From CAMLQK01 sp035690865 (GTDB lineage Bacteria; Patescibacteriota; Saccharimonadia; Saccharimonadales; UBA4665), in assembly GCA_035690865.1 (NCBI GenBank), contig DASSKE010000004.1:191955-255954 (forward strand): a stretch of 64,000 bases of DNA, read 5' to 3'. The first letter of the stretch is position 1; each line of letters starts with the position of its first letter. The position numbers were made by a program, and so were the translations under genes. Shown piece after piece: positions 13,651 to 23,461 of this stretch. The notes below the pieces were generated by a model. That model was not told where the DNA came from. It did not search any database and saw only the letters and a list, made by a program, of their open reading frames with translations.

Positions 13651-15654
13651 ATGGACCACGCCGAACACAATAAGCACGATAAACACGCCGGGCATAGCCC
13701 CAATATGTTTAAACAAAAGTTCTGGCTGAGCCTCCTTTTGACCATCCCGACGCTAGTGTTTTCGCACGCCGTCCAGAGCTGGTTTGGTGTGGATTGGGCG
13801 TTTACGGGCAGCGAATATGTTCCGGCTGTTTTTGGCATCATCATTTTCTTTTACGGCGGCTTGGTGTTCTTAAAGAGCGCTAAAGCTGAGCTCGAAGGCC
13901 GCCAGCCTGGCATGATGACTCTTATCTCTATGGCCATTACGGTTGCTTTTGGCTATAGCTTGGCATCTACACTCAAAATTGTTGACGGCATGGACTTTTG
14001 GTGGGAGTTAGCAACTTTAGTGACCATTATGCTGTTGGGGCACTGGCTGGAGATGGCTTCGGTACAGAATGCCCAAGGCGCACTTAAAGAGCTAGCTAAA
14101 CTCTTGCCGGATGAAGCAGAGCTTGTGGCTGGCAGTACTACAAAGAAGGTGCCAGTAGGCGATTTGAAGGTTGGCGATACGGTTTTAGTGCGCCCAGGGG
14201 GCCAAATACCTATCGACGGCAAAGTAACCAAGGGCGAATCTGACGTTAATGAATCAATGCTCACCGGCGAGTCTAGGCCAGTCAAAAAGGTCCTGCAATC
14301 TAAGGTAGTTGCCGGCACTATTAATGGCAGTGGCTCGCTGACTATTGCGGTAACACAAACGGGTGACAATACCGCTTTGGCGGGCATTATGAAGCTCGTT
14401 GCAGAGGCGCAAAGTAGCAAGTCTAAAACGCAAGTACTTGCCGATAAGGCTGCCTTTTATTTGACGTTTGTGGCACTTGGCGCAGCGCTCATTACCTGGG
14501 GTGCATGGGCACTGGCTGGCGAATCTTCCGGCTTCATTTTAGAGCGTATTGTAACAGTATTGGTTATTGCTTGTCCGCATGCGCTTGGCCTGGCTATTCC
14601 CCTAGTGACGGCTATCTCTACTACCCTGGCTGCGCGCAACGGTTTGCTTGTTCGTGAGCGTATGGCACTTGAGGCAGCCCGTAACGTAGACGTGATCTTG
14701 TTTGATAAAACCGGCACACTTACCAGGGGTGAACAAGGCGTGGTAGACGTAGTAGGCGACGAAGACAAACAAGAGTTGCTTGGGGTTGCTGCCGCCATTG
14801 AAGCAGAATCGGAACACCCAATTGCCCGCGCAATTGTAAAAGCGGCCATGGAACAAAAGGTAAGCCTCCCTCCTGTCTCTGCTTTTACATCGCTCGCTGG
14901 CCGCGGTGCAAAAGCAACTATTGCAGGCCGGCACGAGGCCTATGTAGGCGGCCCTCGCCTTGTTGAAGAACTGCAAGCAACCATGCCAGAAGGCATTGAA
15001 CAGGCCTCAAGATTGGCTTCTTCTCAAGGTAAAACGGTGGTGTATGTTATTGATCAAGACAAAACGGTGCGTGGCGCAATAATGTTGGCTGACGTTATTC
15101 GGGACGAATCAAAGGAGGCAGTTGCAACGCTCCAAAGCATGGGCAAGCGGGTGGCTATGCTCACCGGAGACAGTAAGGGTGTGGCAGCCTGGGTGGCTAA
15201 AGAACTCGGCATAAAAGAATACTTTGCAGAGGTTCTGCCGGAGCACAAAGCCGAAACGGTTAAAAAGCTTCAGGCAGATGGCAGTAAAGTTGCCATGGTT
15301 GGTGATGGCGTAAATGACGCCCCTGCCCTGACCCAGGCTGATATCGGTATTGCAATTGGTGCTGGTACGGATGTAGCTATCGAGTCAGCGGGCATTGTGC
15401 TGGCTTCGAATGATCCTCGTGGCGTGGCAAAAATCGTCACATTGTCTAAGGCAACCTACCGCAAAATGCTCCAGAACCTGGCTTGGGCAACGGGTTACAA
15501 CGCAATGGCAATTCCCCTCGCCGCAGGGGTAACGGCGGCATTCGGCTTTGTTCTGTCGCCAGCTTTTGGCGCGGTCCTCATGTCTGTTTCAACTATTGTG
15601 GTAGCAATTAATGCTCAACTTTTACGAAAACTAACACTCCGAACAAATGCTTAA
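13651..15654 (+). CDS. copB: CopB-type P1B copper/silver-exporting ATPase
   Basis: A 667-residue P-type ATPase. The N-terminus is His-rich (MDHAEHNKHDKHAGHS) and lacks a CxxC HMA domain. Then come membrane pairs, the actuator loop MLTGESRP (about 204), the transmembrane metal motif CPH (308-310), phosphorylation site DKTGTLTRG (Asp352), SEHPIARA, and GDGVNDAPAL (about 551). CPH and a His-rich N-terminus mark the CopB subclass (P1B-3), linked to Cu(II)/Ag(I) export, rather than CopA (CPC). The last 8 bases overlap the following glycosyltransferase gene, so that gene may be read through from the copper promoter. Confidence 0.92.
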   Translation: MDHAEHNKHDKHAGHSPNMFKQKFWLSLLLTIPTLVFSHAVQSWFGVDWAFTGSEYVPAVFGIIIFFYGGLVFLKSAKAELEGRQPGMMTLISMAITVAFGYSLASTLKIVDGMDFWWELATLVTIMLLGHWLEMASVQNAQGALKELAKLLPDEAELVAGSTTKKVPVGDLKVGDTVLVRPGGQIPIDGKVTKGESDVNESMLTGESRPVKKVLQSKVVAGTINGSGSLTIAVTQTGDNTALAGIMKLVAEAQSSKSKTQVLADKAAFYLTFVALGAALITWGAWALAGESSGFILERIVTVLVIACPHALGLAIPLVTAISTTLAARNGLLVRERMALEAARNVDVILFDKTGTLTRGEQGVVDVVGDEDKQELLGVAAAIEAESEHPIARAIVKAAMEQKVSLPPVSAFTSLAGRGAKATIAGRHEAYVGGPRLVEELQATMPEGIEQASRLASSQGKTVVYVIDQDKTVRGAIMLADVIRDESKEAVATLQSMGKRVAMLTGDSKGVAAWVAKELGIKEYFAEVLPEHKAETVKKLQADGSKVAMVGDGVNDAPALTQADIGIAIGAGTDVAIESAGIVLASNDPRGVAKIVTLSKATYRKMLQNLAWATGYNAMAIPLAAGVTAAFGFVLSPAFGAVLMSVSTIVVAINAQLLRKLTLRTNA

Positions 15655-16738
15655 GACGATAATTATAGAAGCAACCGAAGCATTTAATCCAGAGCGTCGA
15701 GGTATAGGTACACAAATGCGCGCTTGGATTGAAGCGGCCCCCTTTGACGAGTTCTCGGACTATACATTTATCGTCGCTCATCGCCAGCTTGCCACAATGG
15801 ATGAAGTGCATGTTCGTGGCAGTAACGTCCAAACTCGGTCAGTGCAAGCTCCTAGCGAGGAGTCCTACATCGATCAACTCTATGCATATAAGCCGCACGT
15901 TATATTCTTCCCTATGGCAGACTCAAAATATGTGCGCCATGGTGCAACGCAATGTGTGGGCGTAGACTACGGGATGGAAGACTTCTATTGCCGTGACTAC
16001 ATTGCATCGTACGACCCAATGACTTCGCTGCTGAAGCACAAAACAGCCCTACAGGCCTTTGCGGGGATCGTTACTGTTTCAAGAACCTCACAACGTGACT
16101 TAGCTTGGTTCTTTCCGGAATACAAAGACAAAGTTACGGTTGTGTATCCGGGCGTAGTATCAGCCAAGCGTAATAACGAGCCAGGCGGACTTCCATCAGA
16201 GCTTAAAGATGCGCAGTTCTTATTAATTGTAGGTTACGAAAAGAAAAAGAATATTAAACGTATTACAACGGCATTTGATGCTTTTAAGGCCCAAACAGGA
16301 TCGCAGTTAAAGCTTGTAATTGTTGGCAAACCCGGTTATGGCGCCCACGAGATCGACGAGCATATTAAAACTTTGGCGCACCAGGCGGATATTATGCGGC
16401 TGGGATATGTATCCGAAGGCCAGAAGCAGCTACTTTTAACGCGTTGCTATGCACTAGTGGCTCTCCCGATATACGAAGGTTTTGGGATTTCTGCGCTCGA
16501 AGGACTTGCGGCGGGCAAAGTAGTGCTCGTAAGCAACAACGGAAGCCTTAAAGAAGTAGCTGGCAATGCGGGTTACTTCGCGGATCCTTTTTCTGTGGAG
16601 TCTATGACGAAGCAACTGGTTCAGATGAGCAAACTGAAAGGAAATCCCAAGCAACATTATATTACTAAACGACTTGCGCTCTTTGACCAAACCGTGCAAT
16701 CTCGTACGTTGCTAAAACGCCTCACGAGCTTTGCATAA
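15647..16738 (+). CDS. Glycosyltransferase, GT4/GT1-like (GT-B fold)
   Basis: A 363-residue GT-B enzyme. The N-terminal half has GIGTQMRAW; the C-terminal donor domain has LLIVGYEKKKNIKRI, LKLVIVGKPGYG, and LVALPIYEGFGISALEGLAAGKVVLVSN, with the EX7E-type motif of GT4 enzymes. It should transfer a sugar from a nucleotide-sugar to a glycan or lipid acceptor in the cytoplasm. The start codon overlaps the end of copB, which is odd for a functionally unrelated gene and may reflect only genome compaction. Confidence 0.85.
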   Translation: MLKTIIIEATEAFNPERRGIGTQMRAWIEAAPFDEFSDYTFIVAHRQLATMDEVHVRGSNVQTRSVQAPSEESYIDQLYAYKPHVIFFPMADSKYVRHGATQCVGVDYGMEDFYCRDYIASYDPMTSLLKHKTALQAFAGIVTVSRTSQRDLAWFFPEYKDKVTVVYPGVVSAKRNNEPGGLPSELKDAQFLLIVGYEKKKNIKRITTAFDAFKAQTGSQLKLVIVGKPGYGAHEIDEHIKTLAHQADIMRLGYVSEGQKQLLLTRCYALVALPIYEGFGISALEGLAAGKVVLVSNNGSLKEVAGNAGYFADPFSVESMTKQLVQMSKLKGNPKQHYITKRLALFDQTVQSRTLLKRLTSFA

Positions 16739-16758
16739 AGGTTTGGTATCATAGCAGT

Positions 16759-17604
16759 ATGACCAATCCTAGAACCTCGATAATTATACCCACCTACAAT
16801 CGGGCATATATCATACAAGCGGCTATTAAGAGCGTACTGGCTCAAACAGATCAGAATTGGGAGCTTATTGTCGTAGACGATGGGTCCACCGATAGTACGA
16901 AGCAAGTTGTCGAAGCTTTTAAAGACCAGCGCATTCGCTACGTGTTTCAGCAGAATGCAGGAGTTGCGCATGCCCGCAATCATGGATTATCCGAAGCACG
17001 TGGGGAGTGGATTGCGTACCTCGATAGCGACAATGAGCTATCGGCGCAATATCTGGCCACCATGCATGCCGATATTGCAGAACATCCGAACACGGTTTTT
17101 GCGGTGCCACGTTCGCATCGAATCTTAGAACAGTATAAAGATGGAAAGCTCCTCGAGAGCAAACCTGACAAAATTGATATTGTAACGGACACGATCACAA
17201 TACATGACATTTTTATGCGCACCTTCCACGTGGATACAAATGGGCTGATGCACCATCGCCGGGTATTTGACGAAGGCATTATGTGGGATGCGACAATTCC
17301 TGTTATGGAAGATTGGGAATTTGCGCTTGCCATGGGCACAAAGTACCCGGATGGATTTTTGTTTGTTAACGAAGTTCTCGTAACCTATTATCAACGCTTT
17401 GGTGGAGATGGAGTGCGCTCCAACGGCACATATCGTGATAATATTGATGCATTTGAAAAGATTTATCAGAAGCACAAAAACGACCCGCTCATGAAAGGCC
17501 AAACCTGGTACGAACCAACTGTACAGCGCTGGAAGCAGCGCCAACAGGATTTTGAGGCCGGTAAGCTACCTCCCTTCTCCGAGTTCTACTACAAGCGTCC
17601 ATAA
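16759..17604 (+). CDS. Glycosyltransferase family 2
   Basis: A 281-residue GT-A enzyme. The N-terminus TSIIIPTYNRAYIIQAAIKS and LIVVDDGSTDST bind the nucleotide-sugar. The DxD-type motif is YLDSDNELS, and a later MEDWEFALAMG supplies the acceptor-side acidic residues. It has no membrane span. TATCAT (16747-16752) is 6 bases before the ATG, so it can be expressed separately from the glycosyltransferase upstream despite the 20-base gap. Together the two suggest cell-surface glycan synthesis. Confidence 0.88.
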   Translation: MTNPRTSIIIPTYNRAYIIQAAIKSVLAQTDQNWELIVVDDGSTDSTKQVVEAFKDQRIRYVFQQNAGVAHARNHGLSEARGEWIAYLDSDNELSAQYLATMHADIAEHPNTVFAVPRSHRILEQYKDGKLLESKPDKIDIVTDTITIHDIFMRTFHVDTNGLMHHRRVFDEGIMWDATIPVMEDWEFALAMGTKYPDGFLFVNEVLVTYYQRFGGDGVRSNGTYRDNIDAFEKIYQKHKNDPLMKGQTWYEPTVQRWKQRQQDFEAGKLPPFSEFYYKRP

Positions 17605-17658
17605 GGCTTGTATGGCGCCAGAGTCTTGTGGTTGTTTTGTTTCTGACATACTTCCGTT

Positions 17659-19071
17659 TTAGTGCGCCCCGGGATCCTGTTCTCGACTATGTGTGTTACC
17701 ATCTTTATTCTTGTTAAGGCCACCAATGCTGTCAATTGTCATGATGCTTTGCCACGTTTTACCGTCGTCAGTGGATTTCCAGATATTAGCGTTAGAGCCG
17801 GTTGCGTAGATGGTGCCTTTAGCGGCTGGGCTGAAGGCAAAGTTCTCAATTCGCACGCCGAAGTTATCGCTATTGTCTACACCATTAGGCACGTCGGATA
17901 GGCGCGACCAGCTAACGCCTTTGTCCAAGCTTTCGTATATGCCGCCACCGGGGCTAAAAGGATCGTAGCCTACCAGCCGTTTGCCCGATGCGTCATTGGT
18001 ATCGTACGAAAAGACGTATACCGGCTGATTAGTAGCCTGCCAGGTGTCACCACCATTAGTAGTGACAAAACTTTTTTGGGGACCGCTGGTGGTTTGGGTG
18101 GCTATGACAACGTTGTTGCTGTCGGCGGGATTCATAGCCCCAAAGGAGAGTGTGCGGTAGCCTGCGGGCAATTTATCTGCATACGAGACCCAGGTTTGTC
18201 CGCCATCTGTTGACTTCATGGCTGCCTTTTGAGCACTGTCAGCGGCCATTCCGCCACTGTCCTGATCTTGCGACAGGGTAAAGAGCCAAATCAACTTCGG
18301 GTCTTTGGCGCTTATGCCTATGCCACTCGCCCGAAACCCTTTGTCTGCGCCCGTTGGCAACTCTTGCCAGTTCTTGCCGCCATTGCTGGTCTTGTACAAA
18401 ATGCCTTTGGTATTGAAGTAGGTTTGCGGCGAATTGCCATTACTGTCAGTATATGACGGGTGGCCGTTATTTGCCCCAATATAGATTGTTTTGGAGTTAT
18501 CTGGCGCGAATGCCACGGCTCGCGAGCCACTAAAGTTCATTCCTGATTTTAACAGCTGGTGCCAACTGGAGCCGCCATCATTTGATTCCCATAAGCCAGC
18601 ATTCTCGCTAAAGAGTGTTTTATCATCGCCAGGAGATTCAACCCGCGACATAAGCAAATGCTTGCTGTTAGAGGGGTCGATAAGCCCTGTGCCTAATTCT
18701 TGAACGCACTTTTGTGATGGGTCACCCTCGCGGGCATAGCCGCGGATGCCATTATCGCTTTGCTGCCAGTTCTTGCCGCCATCGGTCGTTTTATACACGC
18801 CTTTTAGCTCAACGCCAATATACATCGTGTCGGCATCCTGAGGATCGAGAATAAGAGTCTGATTAGTGCGGTAGTTGTCATGACCGCGCGGCACACATTC
18901 AAGTTTCATGTCTGAGACCAACCCTGAAGATGACGCAGTGTACTTGCTCCCAGGCTGATCATCTTTTTGTTTCTTAAAAACTGTGTAGCTTGCAAAGCCC
19001 ACAGCACCTATGACCAAAAGAGCTAACAATATAAAGAGTACATGGAAACCTGATTGATTGACTTTTCGCAT
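17659..19071 (-). CDS. Membrane-anchored BNR/sortilin-like beta-propeller protein
   Basis: A 470-residue protein. AGGGGA precedes the ATG. A single N-terminal span (residues 10-31) anchors an extracytoplasmic domain. That domain repeats the Asp-box/BNR pattern: YKTTDGGKNWQQ, WESNDGGSSWHQ, YKTSNGGKNWQEL, MKSTDGGQTW, VTTNGGDTW, YESLDKGVSWSRL and WKSTDDGKTWQ. Such folds occur in sialidases, xyloglucanases and Vps10-like receptors. No catalytic sialidase Arg/Tyr/Glu set is evident, so binding is as likely as hydrolysis. The gene ends with TAG-free read into a short C-tail (SREQDPGAH). Confidence 0.75.
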   Translation of the reverse strand: MRKVNQSGFHVLFILLALLVIGAVGFASYTVFKKQKDDQPGSKYTASSSGLVSDMKLECVPRGHDNYRTNQTLILDPQDADTMYIGVELKGVYKTTDGGKNWQQSDNGIRGYAREGDPSQKCVQELGTGLIDPSNSKHLLMSRVESPGDDKTLFSENAGLWESNDGGSSWHQLLKSGMNFSGSRAVAFAPDNSKTIYIGANNGHPSYTDSNGNSPQTYFNTKGILYKTSNGGKNWQELPTGADKGFRASGIGISAKDPKLIWLFTLSQDQDSGGMAADSAQKAAMKSTDGGQTWVSYADKLPAGYRTLSFGAMNPADSNNVVIATQTTSGPQKSFVTTNGGDTWQATNQPVYVFSYDTNDASGKRLVGYDPFSPGGGIYESLDKGVSWSRLSDVPNGVDNSDNFGVRIENFAFSPAAKGTIYATGSNANIWKSTDDGKTWQSIMTIDSIGGLNKNKDGNTHSREQDPGAH

Positions 19072-19158
19072 AATTCCCCTGCGGATTTCGCATTATTGCT
19101 TATGATAATACTGTAACAGCCTGATGTAAACTATGCAACATACCGAGGTCAGATCAAT

Positions 19159-19794
19159 TTATTGCTTTTGTATTTGGATGGCAGCGTTCTTGAGGTCGGT
19201 ATATGAGGCGCTTTGCTCAAAGTCTTCCCTGTCTTCTTCGCCAATGTACACGTCTAGATGTTTAGCTCCGCCAAGCCCCGGCGTAAATTCATCACTGATA
19301 ATAAAACGGGCGCTAGTAAGCTTATGGCACACAGAAGTGTCAACTTCGGAAGAACCACAATGCACGATACGGACATGTGTGCCCTGCGGCAGAACGTTGC
19401 TATCGGCAGCCGCACTGACATATGGTTTAAGTGCCTGCCCGTGAGTGTCAGCCGGAAGGGTATCGAGCCAAAAGCCCACGTCATACGACCAATTTAGGTA
19501 TGCACCAGCATGCTCTCCGCTAGTGATGCGGCCTGTGCCCTCTTGCTCAACAGCAGCCACAAAATCTTGAGGATATTCACCTAGTGGTTCGTTGTCGTGA
19601 TCGCATTCTTGCCGGATGCAGCCAAATATTGCCTCGGGCTTACCATGGTGAAAGCGCTCTACGGCTGTGTAATACACCGTGATATGCCAATTGGTATCAG
19701 GGTTGCGCTGCTGTATGTACCACCAGCCAAATAGGGCGATGGCAAAGGCAGCGGCTGCTAAAATCCAACGCATAACTTTTGAAGAATAGCTCAT
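19159..19794 (-). CDS. Membrane-anchored 3D-domain (double-psi beta-barrel) protein
   Basis: A 211-residue protein with an N-terminal anchor (residues 9-26, ending GWWYIQQR). The body contains VYYTAVERF, VAAVEQEGTGRI and YLNWSYDVGFW, and near the end FTPGLGGAKHLDVYIGEED. This last part matches the Asp-containing 3D domain of MltA-like and resuscitation-factor lytic enzymes. It may cleave peptidoglycan glycan strands, but the fold call rests on a short motif. TATACT (19801-19806, minus strand) lies 6 bases before the ATG, so it is probably leaderless. Confidence 0.6.
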   Translation of the reverse strand: MSYSSKVMRWILAAAAFAIALFGWWYIQQRNPDTNWHITVYYTAVERFHHGKPEAIFGCIRQECDHDNEPLGEYPQDFVAAVEQEGTGRITSGEHAGAYLNWSYDVGFWLDTLPADTHGQALKPYVSAAADSNVLPQGTHVRIVHCGSSEVDTSVCHKLTSARFIISDEFTPGLGGAKHLDVYIGEEDREDFEQSASYTDLKNAAIQIQKQ

Positions 19795-19828
19795 GTCGTA
19801 AGTATAGCAGCCACTGATTACCTAAATT

Positions 19829-22183
19829 TTATTGCGTGTAGAGGTAGGTGCTTGGAATTATCTGCTTCTTTAGTGAGGTATTACTCCAAAAGAGTTTGGC
19901 TACGGCTTTGCCGGTATTCTCGTAATATTCCATTTTGATATCGTACTTCTGACCCGCGGTAAGGGTAATTTGAGCCCGGTTCTCGGTAACGCTGTGCAGT
20001 GTCCAGTTATTGATAACCAACTGGCCGTTGATCCAGAGCCGCACACCATCGTCACTTCGAGTGTAGAAGGTATATTTGCCGGTTGTTGGCACCATTACTT
20101 TGCCAACCCAGCGAGCGCTAAAGGTGTTGTTGCCTATTGAGCTGTCGGGTGAGCCTGTGCCCCAGTTAAAGTTCACGGTCTTATCGGTGCGGGTAACCTG
20201 GTGGCCGGTAAGGTCTTTGTTGTCGAAGTATGTTGCCTGTAAGCCGTTGCCACTGGTTGAAGGGGCTGGTGGTTGCGACGTAGCATTCTTAACCGTTACC
20301 TGAATTGAGTTAGGCGCGCGGTTGCCGGCTGCATCAAAGGCAGTTGCTGTGATGACGTGTGTGCCGTCGCTAACACCTGAACTGTTCCAGCTGTAACTGT
20401 AAGGCGCTGTCGTGTCGGCGGTAGCTGGGCCGCCGTCAATGTTGAATTCTACTTTTGTAACGCCGATATTATCAGCTGCACTGGCATCTATATTTACTGT
20501 GCCAGCAACGGTGCTTCCATTGAGCGGCGCAGTAATGCTAACCGTTGGCGCGGTCGTGTCGGAAGACGATGGGGGTGTAGTGGATCCGCCACCGCTCGTG
20601 CTGTTCATAGTACTGCCGGCGTCCTGGTTGTACGGTGATGTTTGCCACTCGGTGAAGGATTTGAGGTTCCCTTGTTCAAAGGGTAGAAACTTCCATGATC
20701 CTTCGTAGGTATTGTTACTAAAGGCGTTGTGCTGGTTGTAGGTAATAGCGTTTTGTACGACGGTTCCTTTGTACGGCGACCAGCTTGGGTAGGAGCCGTA
20801 GTTTGAGAATACTGCATTAAGTCCACAGCTATTTTGGAAGGTGCAGCTTGTGCCAATATGCGCAGGAGTCAAACGAAACGTGTTGCCGTGAACGTTAACA
20901 TTTTGCGTTTTCCAGCGGCAGTCGTTGTAGTAAGGCGCCTTAGAAATATTGGTGCTGTTGCAAGAGCTTTCAGTTACCACCGATGGATTTACTAGCGTAC
21001 ATTCTCCGCTACTCGTGTTGGCAGGCGAACCGCAGTAGCGGTCGGCGTTTTCCCACAAGGCAACACCGCTCCAGTTGTCTTCTATCAGGTTGCCGGTAAT
21101 TTCAAAGGTGTTGTTGTACGATGTGGCAACGCGGCTATCTGCGCCCGACTCTGATATGTACAGAGCAGCCGTTGGGAAGCCAGGATTTTTTGGCCCGGCA
21201 ACATTTGCATTGCGGATAAGCGTGTTATTGCGGATTAAGGCGTTGTAACTTGTTTCGTACAAAATGCCGACGTCGTCGTTATCAGAGATATAGTTACCTT
21301 CAATTAAGAAGCCGGCGTTATTGTTGTCAGCCCAGATACCCACACTCTTGTTGTTGTGTACGTAGTTGTTGGTAACGGTAGCGTTCTTGGTTGACCAGAA
21401 CTTACCGCCGCCGGTACAGCCACAGCCATCAATTTTAGCTTCCCAGTCATCGGTGTTGTTGTACGAAATCTCGTTGTGGTCGAGGGTTACGTTACTGACG
21501 CCAGCGTCCTCGTAGGCGCTAAAACCATATTGTCCGTTGCTGGTTAGACAGTTGTAGCTCACCACATCGCCAGAGCCGATGAATACCCCCGCACCCGCGT
21601 TGTTCTTGACGGTATTGTATTGAATTGTCCAGTTGTGGCCGGCGTCATGGTTAACGACACCTTCGTTGTTGTTATCGCCTGCTTTGCCAAAGTTTTGGAT
21701 GGTCAGGTACTGAATTGTTACGCCAGTTGCATGCTGCGTAAACGCATAAAGGTTAGAGTGTTGGCCGTCGAGAATGGCTCCAGGTGCTCCGATATACTTA
21801 CTGTTACTGCCTGGTTCAATTTGAGCATATTGGCCTGTGCCTAAAGTGTGGGTACCGGGGGCAAACCAGAACGTTTTATTATCTTGCGTAAAGTTGATAT
21901 TGCTGTTGTTGCCTGCTGGTACGGTTATAGCACCACTCGGGGCTGATGTCGGGCCGCCACCTAAAAGACCACTGTCGCTACAAATTGTCGCTTGTGGCGC
22001 CGAAGGCCATGTTGTTGCGGCGCGTGTTAGTATAAGCGTGCTGACGCCTATAATTGCCGTAAGAATGATGCAAATAAACATAAAACGCCGCTTTTGCGTG
22101 CGTTTTGCTAGTGTATCGCTGCCTCCAACTTTAACAGCCCTCGCCGAGGAAGGCTTTTTTCGAACGGTAGGTTTTTTTGCCAC
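19829..22183 (-). CDS. Exported right-handed beta-helix protein with Ig-like and PA14 domains
   Basis: About 784 residues from GTG 22183; ATG at 22237 or 22261 are alternative starts and none has a clear ribosome site. A basic Lys/Arg-rich tail precedes a membrane segment (RRFMFICIILTAIIGVSTLI). Next is a long beta-helix of NosD/pectate-lyase type, with repeated 'N..V..N.I..N' rungs such as NATVTNNYVHNN and FLIEGNYISDN. A Ser/Thr/Pro linker leads to an Ig-like domain (APTVSITAPLNGSTVAG). Last is a PA14 carbohydrate-binding domain (LQATYFDNKDLTG, YTFYTRSDDGVRLWINGQ). It likely binds or degrades a polysaccharide at the cell surface. Confidence 0.8.
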   Translation of the reverse strand: MAKKPTVRKKPSSARAVKVGGSDTLAKRTQKRRFMFICIILTAIIGVSTLILTRAATTWPSAPQATICSDSGLLGGGPTSAPSGAITVPAGNNSNINFTQDNKTFWFAPGTHTLGTGQYAQIEPGSNSKYIGAPGAILDGQHSNLYAFTQHATGVTIQYLTIQNFGKAGDNNNEGVVNHDAGHNWTIQYNTVKNNAGAGVFIGSGDVVSYNCLTSNGQYGFSAYEDAGVSNVTLDHNEISYNNTDDWEAKIDGCGCTGGGKFWSTKNATVTNNYVHNNKSVGIWADNNNAGFLIEGNYISDNDDVGILYETSYNALIRNNTLIRNANVAGPKNPGFPTAALYISESGADSRVATSYNNTFEITGNLIEDNWSGVALWENADRYCGSPANTSSGECTLVNPSVVTESSCNSTNISKAPYYNDCRWKTQNVNVHGNTFRLTPAHIGTSCTFQNSCGLNAVFSNYGSYPSWSPYKGTVVQNAITYNQHNAFSNNTYEGSWKFLPFEQGNLKSFTEWQTSPYNQDAGSTMNSTSGGGSTTPPSSSDTTAPTVSITAPLNGSTVAGTVNIDASAADNIGVTKVEFNIDGGPATADTTAPYSYSWNSSGVSDGTHVITATAFDAAGNRAPNSIQVTVKNATSQPPAPSTSGNGLQATYFDNKDLTGHQVTRTDKTVNFNWGTGSPDSSIGNNTFSARWVGKVMVPTTGKYTFYTRSDDGVRLWINGQLVINNWTLHSVTENRAQITLTAGQKYDIKMEYYENTGKAVAKLFWSNTSLKKQIIPSTYLYTQ

Positions 22184-22385
22184 GGTGCGGTTCTTTCTAT
22201 TAACGCTAATGCTTTGATAATACGATGAGATGCGCATAATTCGCAATGGCAAAATCGGCAATTATAAAACGTTATACGTAAGACACCCTGAAGAAAATCA
22301 TCAGCAGTACTCTAGTGCTGCGAGCGTGACTTTCTCCAGCGCGCCTAAAGCTTACGCCGTATACTGGGCTAAAAAGGAGATATGC

Positions 22386-22928
22386 ATGGCCAAAACACAA
22401 CCCTGGAAAGAGCTGCATCGGCAGATAGAATATAAAAAGTACTCCCAAACGATTGAGCGGCGTGACTACACATTGCCAAATGGCGCCACCGCAGATTACT
22501 ATATCCGCATTGAATTGCCTGGGGCGTGTGTGTTGGCGCTGACGCCTGATAATAAAGTGCTTACTGTGCCGCAATATCGGCCCGGTCCTGACGCTATATT
22601 ACGTGAGTTGCCTGGCGGACGTGTCGACAAGGGCGAAGACCCGCGCCAGGCGGCCGCCCGTGAACTGCTCGAAGAAACCGGCTATGCTGGTGAGGTTGAT
22701 ACATGGGTCGGAACATGGCAGGCAGACGCCTACACGCAAATGGACAGGTCAATTATTATTGTGCGTAACTGTAAAAAAGTTGCCAATGCGCAGCTGGAGG
22801 ATACTGAGTTTGGCGAACTGGAGCTTGTAAGTATAGCCGACTTCGTTGCGCAGGTGCGCCAGGGTCAGCTGACTGATACGGCAGGGGCAATGCTCGCCTT
22901 AGACCATTTAGGATTGCTACACGACTAA
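22386..22928 (+). CDS. Nudix hydrolase, ADP-ribose pyrophosphatase-like
   Basis: A 180-residue protein from ATG 22386, which has AAAAGGAG 7 bases upstream; the longer frame from 22230 overlaps the divergent promoter and is rejected. The N-terminal strand region (YTLPNGATADYYIRIELPG, VPQYRPG) and the box GGRVDKGEDPRQAAARELLEETGYAG match the ADP-ribose pyrophosphatase group, which usually has the 'E.P.G.vd.GE' order. It probably splits ADP-ribose or a related NDP-sugar. TATACT (22360-22365) is the likely -10 box. Confidence 0.85.
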   Translation: MAKTQPWKELHRQIEYKKYSQTIERRDYTLPNGATADYYIRIELPGACVLALTPDNKVLTVPQYRPGPDAILRELPGGRVDKGEDPRQAAARELLEETGYAGEVDTWVGTWQADAYTQMDRSIIIVRNCKKVANAQLEDTEFGELELVSIADFVAQVRQGQLTDTAGAMLALDHLGLLHD

Positions 22929-22951
22929 AAAACGCAAGTCTACCAATAAGG

Positions 22952-23461
22952 CTAGAGTTCAGGCGCACTAGCTATGCGCCCGAGGCATTCGTCAAACTGG
23001 TTTTGGAGTGCTGATATTTTTTCAGGATCTAGCGGCTCGAGTAGATTCTGTCGTTGTACTTCAGCGGCAGAACTGTGTTCATCTGCGACAACTGCCTCAA
23101 TGAGCGTCAATTCTTCGCCGGTATCAAAGTTTGTTCTGCGTGTTACCTCAAGACGCTGTGAAAGACCTTCTGGTGTATCACAAAAGTTGACTCGAGTGTA
23201 GTCCGTTTGCAGGTATACTCTTTTAAGCGTGGGGCGTCGGGTAATAGCGCCGGGTGCCTCTATACCGCCTGCTTTTTGCTGCTTGCCTACAAGGCGACCG
23301 GCATAATAAGCAACCACTTCGTACCGTGCCAAATCACGCCTACCATATGACACTTCGTAGCTAGCGAGGCCAGACTGCGCAAGTTCACTCGCTGTGGCCA
23401 ACATATGTACTTGTGCTGAGCTTAAATCAGTAGATTGATGTTCTGCGGAGTAACGATTCAT
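22952..23461 (-). CDS. Hypothetical protein
   Basis: A 169-residue soluble protein from ATG 23461. TATAAT (23469-23474, minus strand) stands 7 bases upstream and rules out the longer frame to 23572. The middle is beta-rich (RVYLQTDYTRVNFCD, RLEVTRRTNFDTGEELTLIEAVVA). The C-terminus is a helix (LDPEKISALQNQFDECL). I recognise no family. It converges on the Nudix gene and is divergent from the amidase gene. Confidence 0.6.
   Translation of the reverse strand: MNRYSAEHQSTDLSSAQVHMLATASELAQSGLASYEVSYGRRDLARYEVVAYYAGRLVGKQQKAGGIEAPGAITRRPTLKRVYLQTDYTRVNFCDTPEGLSQRLEVTRRTNFDTGEELTLIEAVVADEHSSAAEVQRQNLLEPLDPEKISALQNQFDECLGRIASAPEL

Noticed and set aside
13953..14976. Long minus-strand frames across the copper ATPase
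   Set aside because: They are shadows of copB, which has all P-type ATPase motifs; their translations are Ser/Thr-rich and without motifs.
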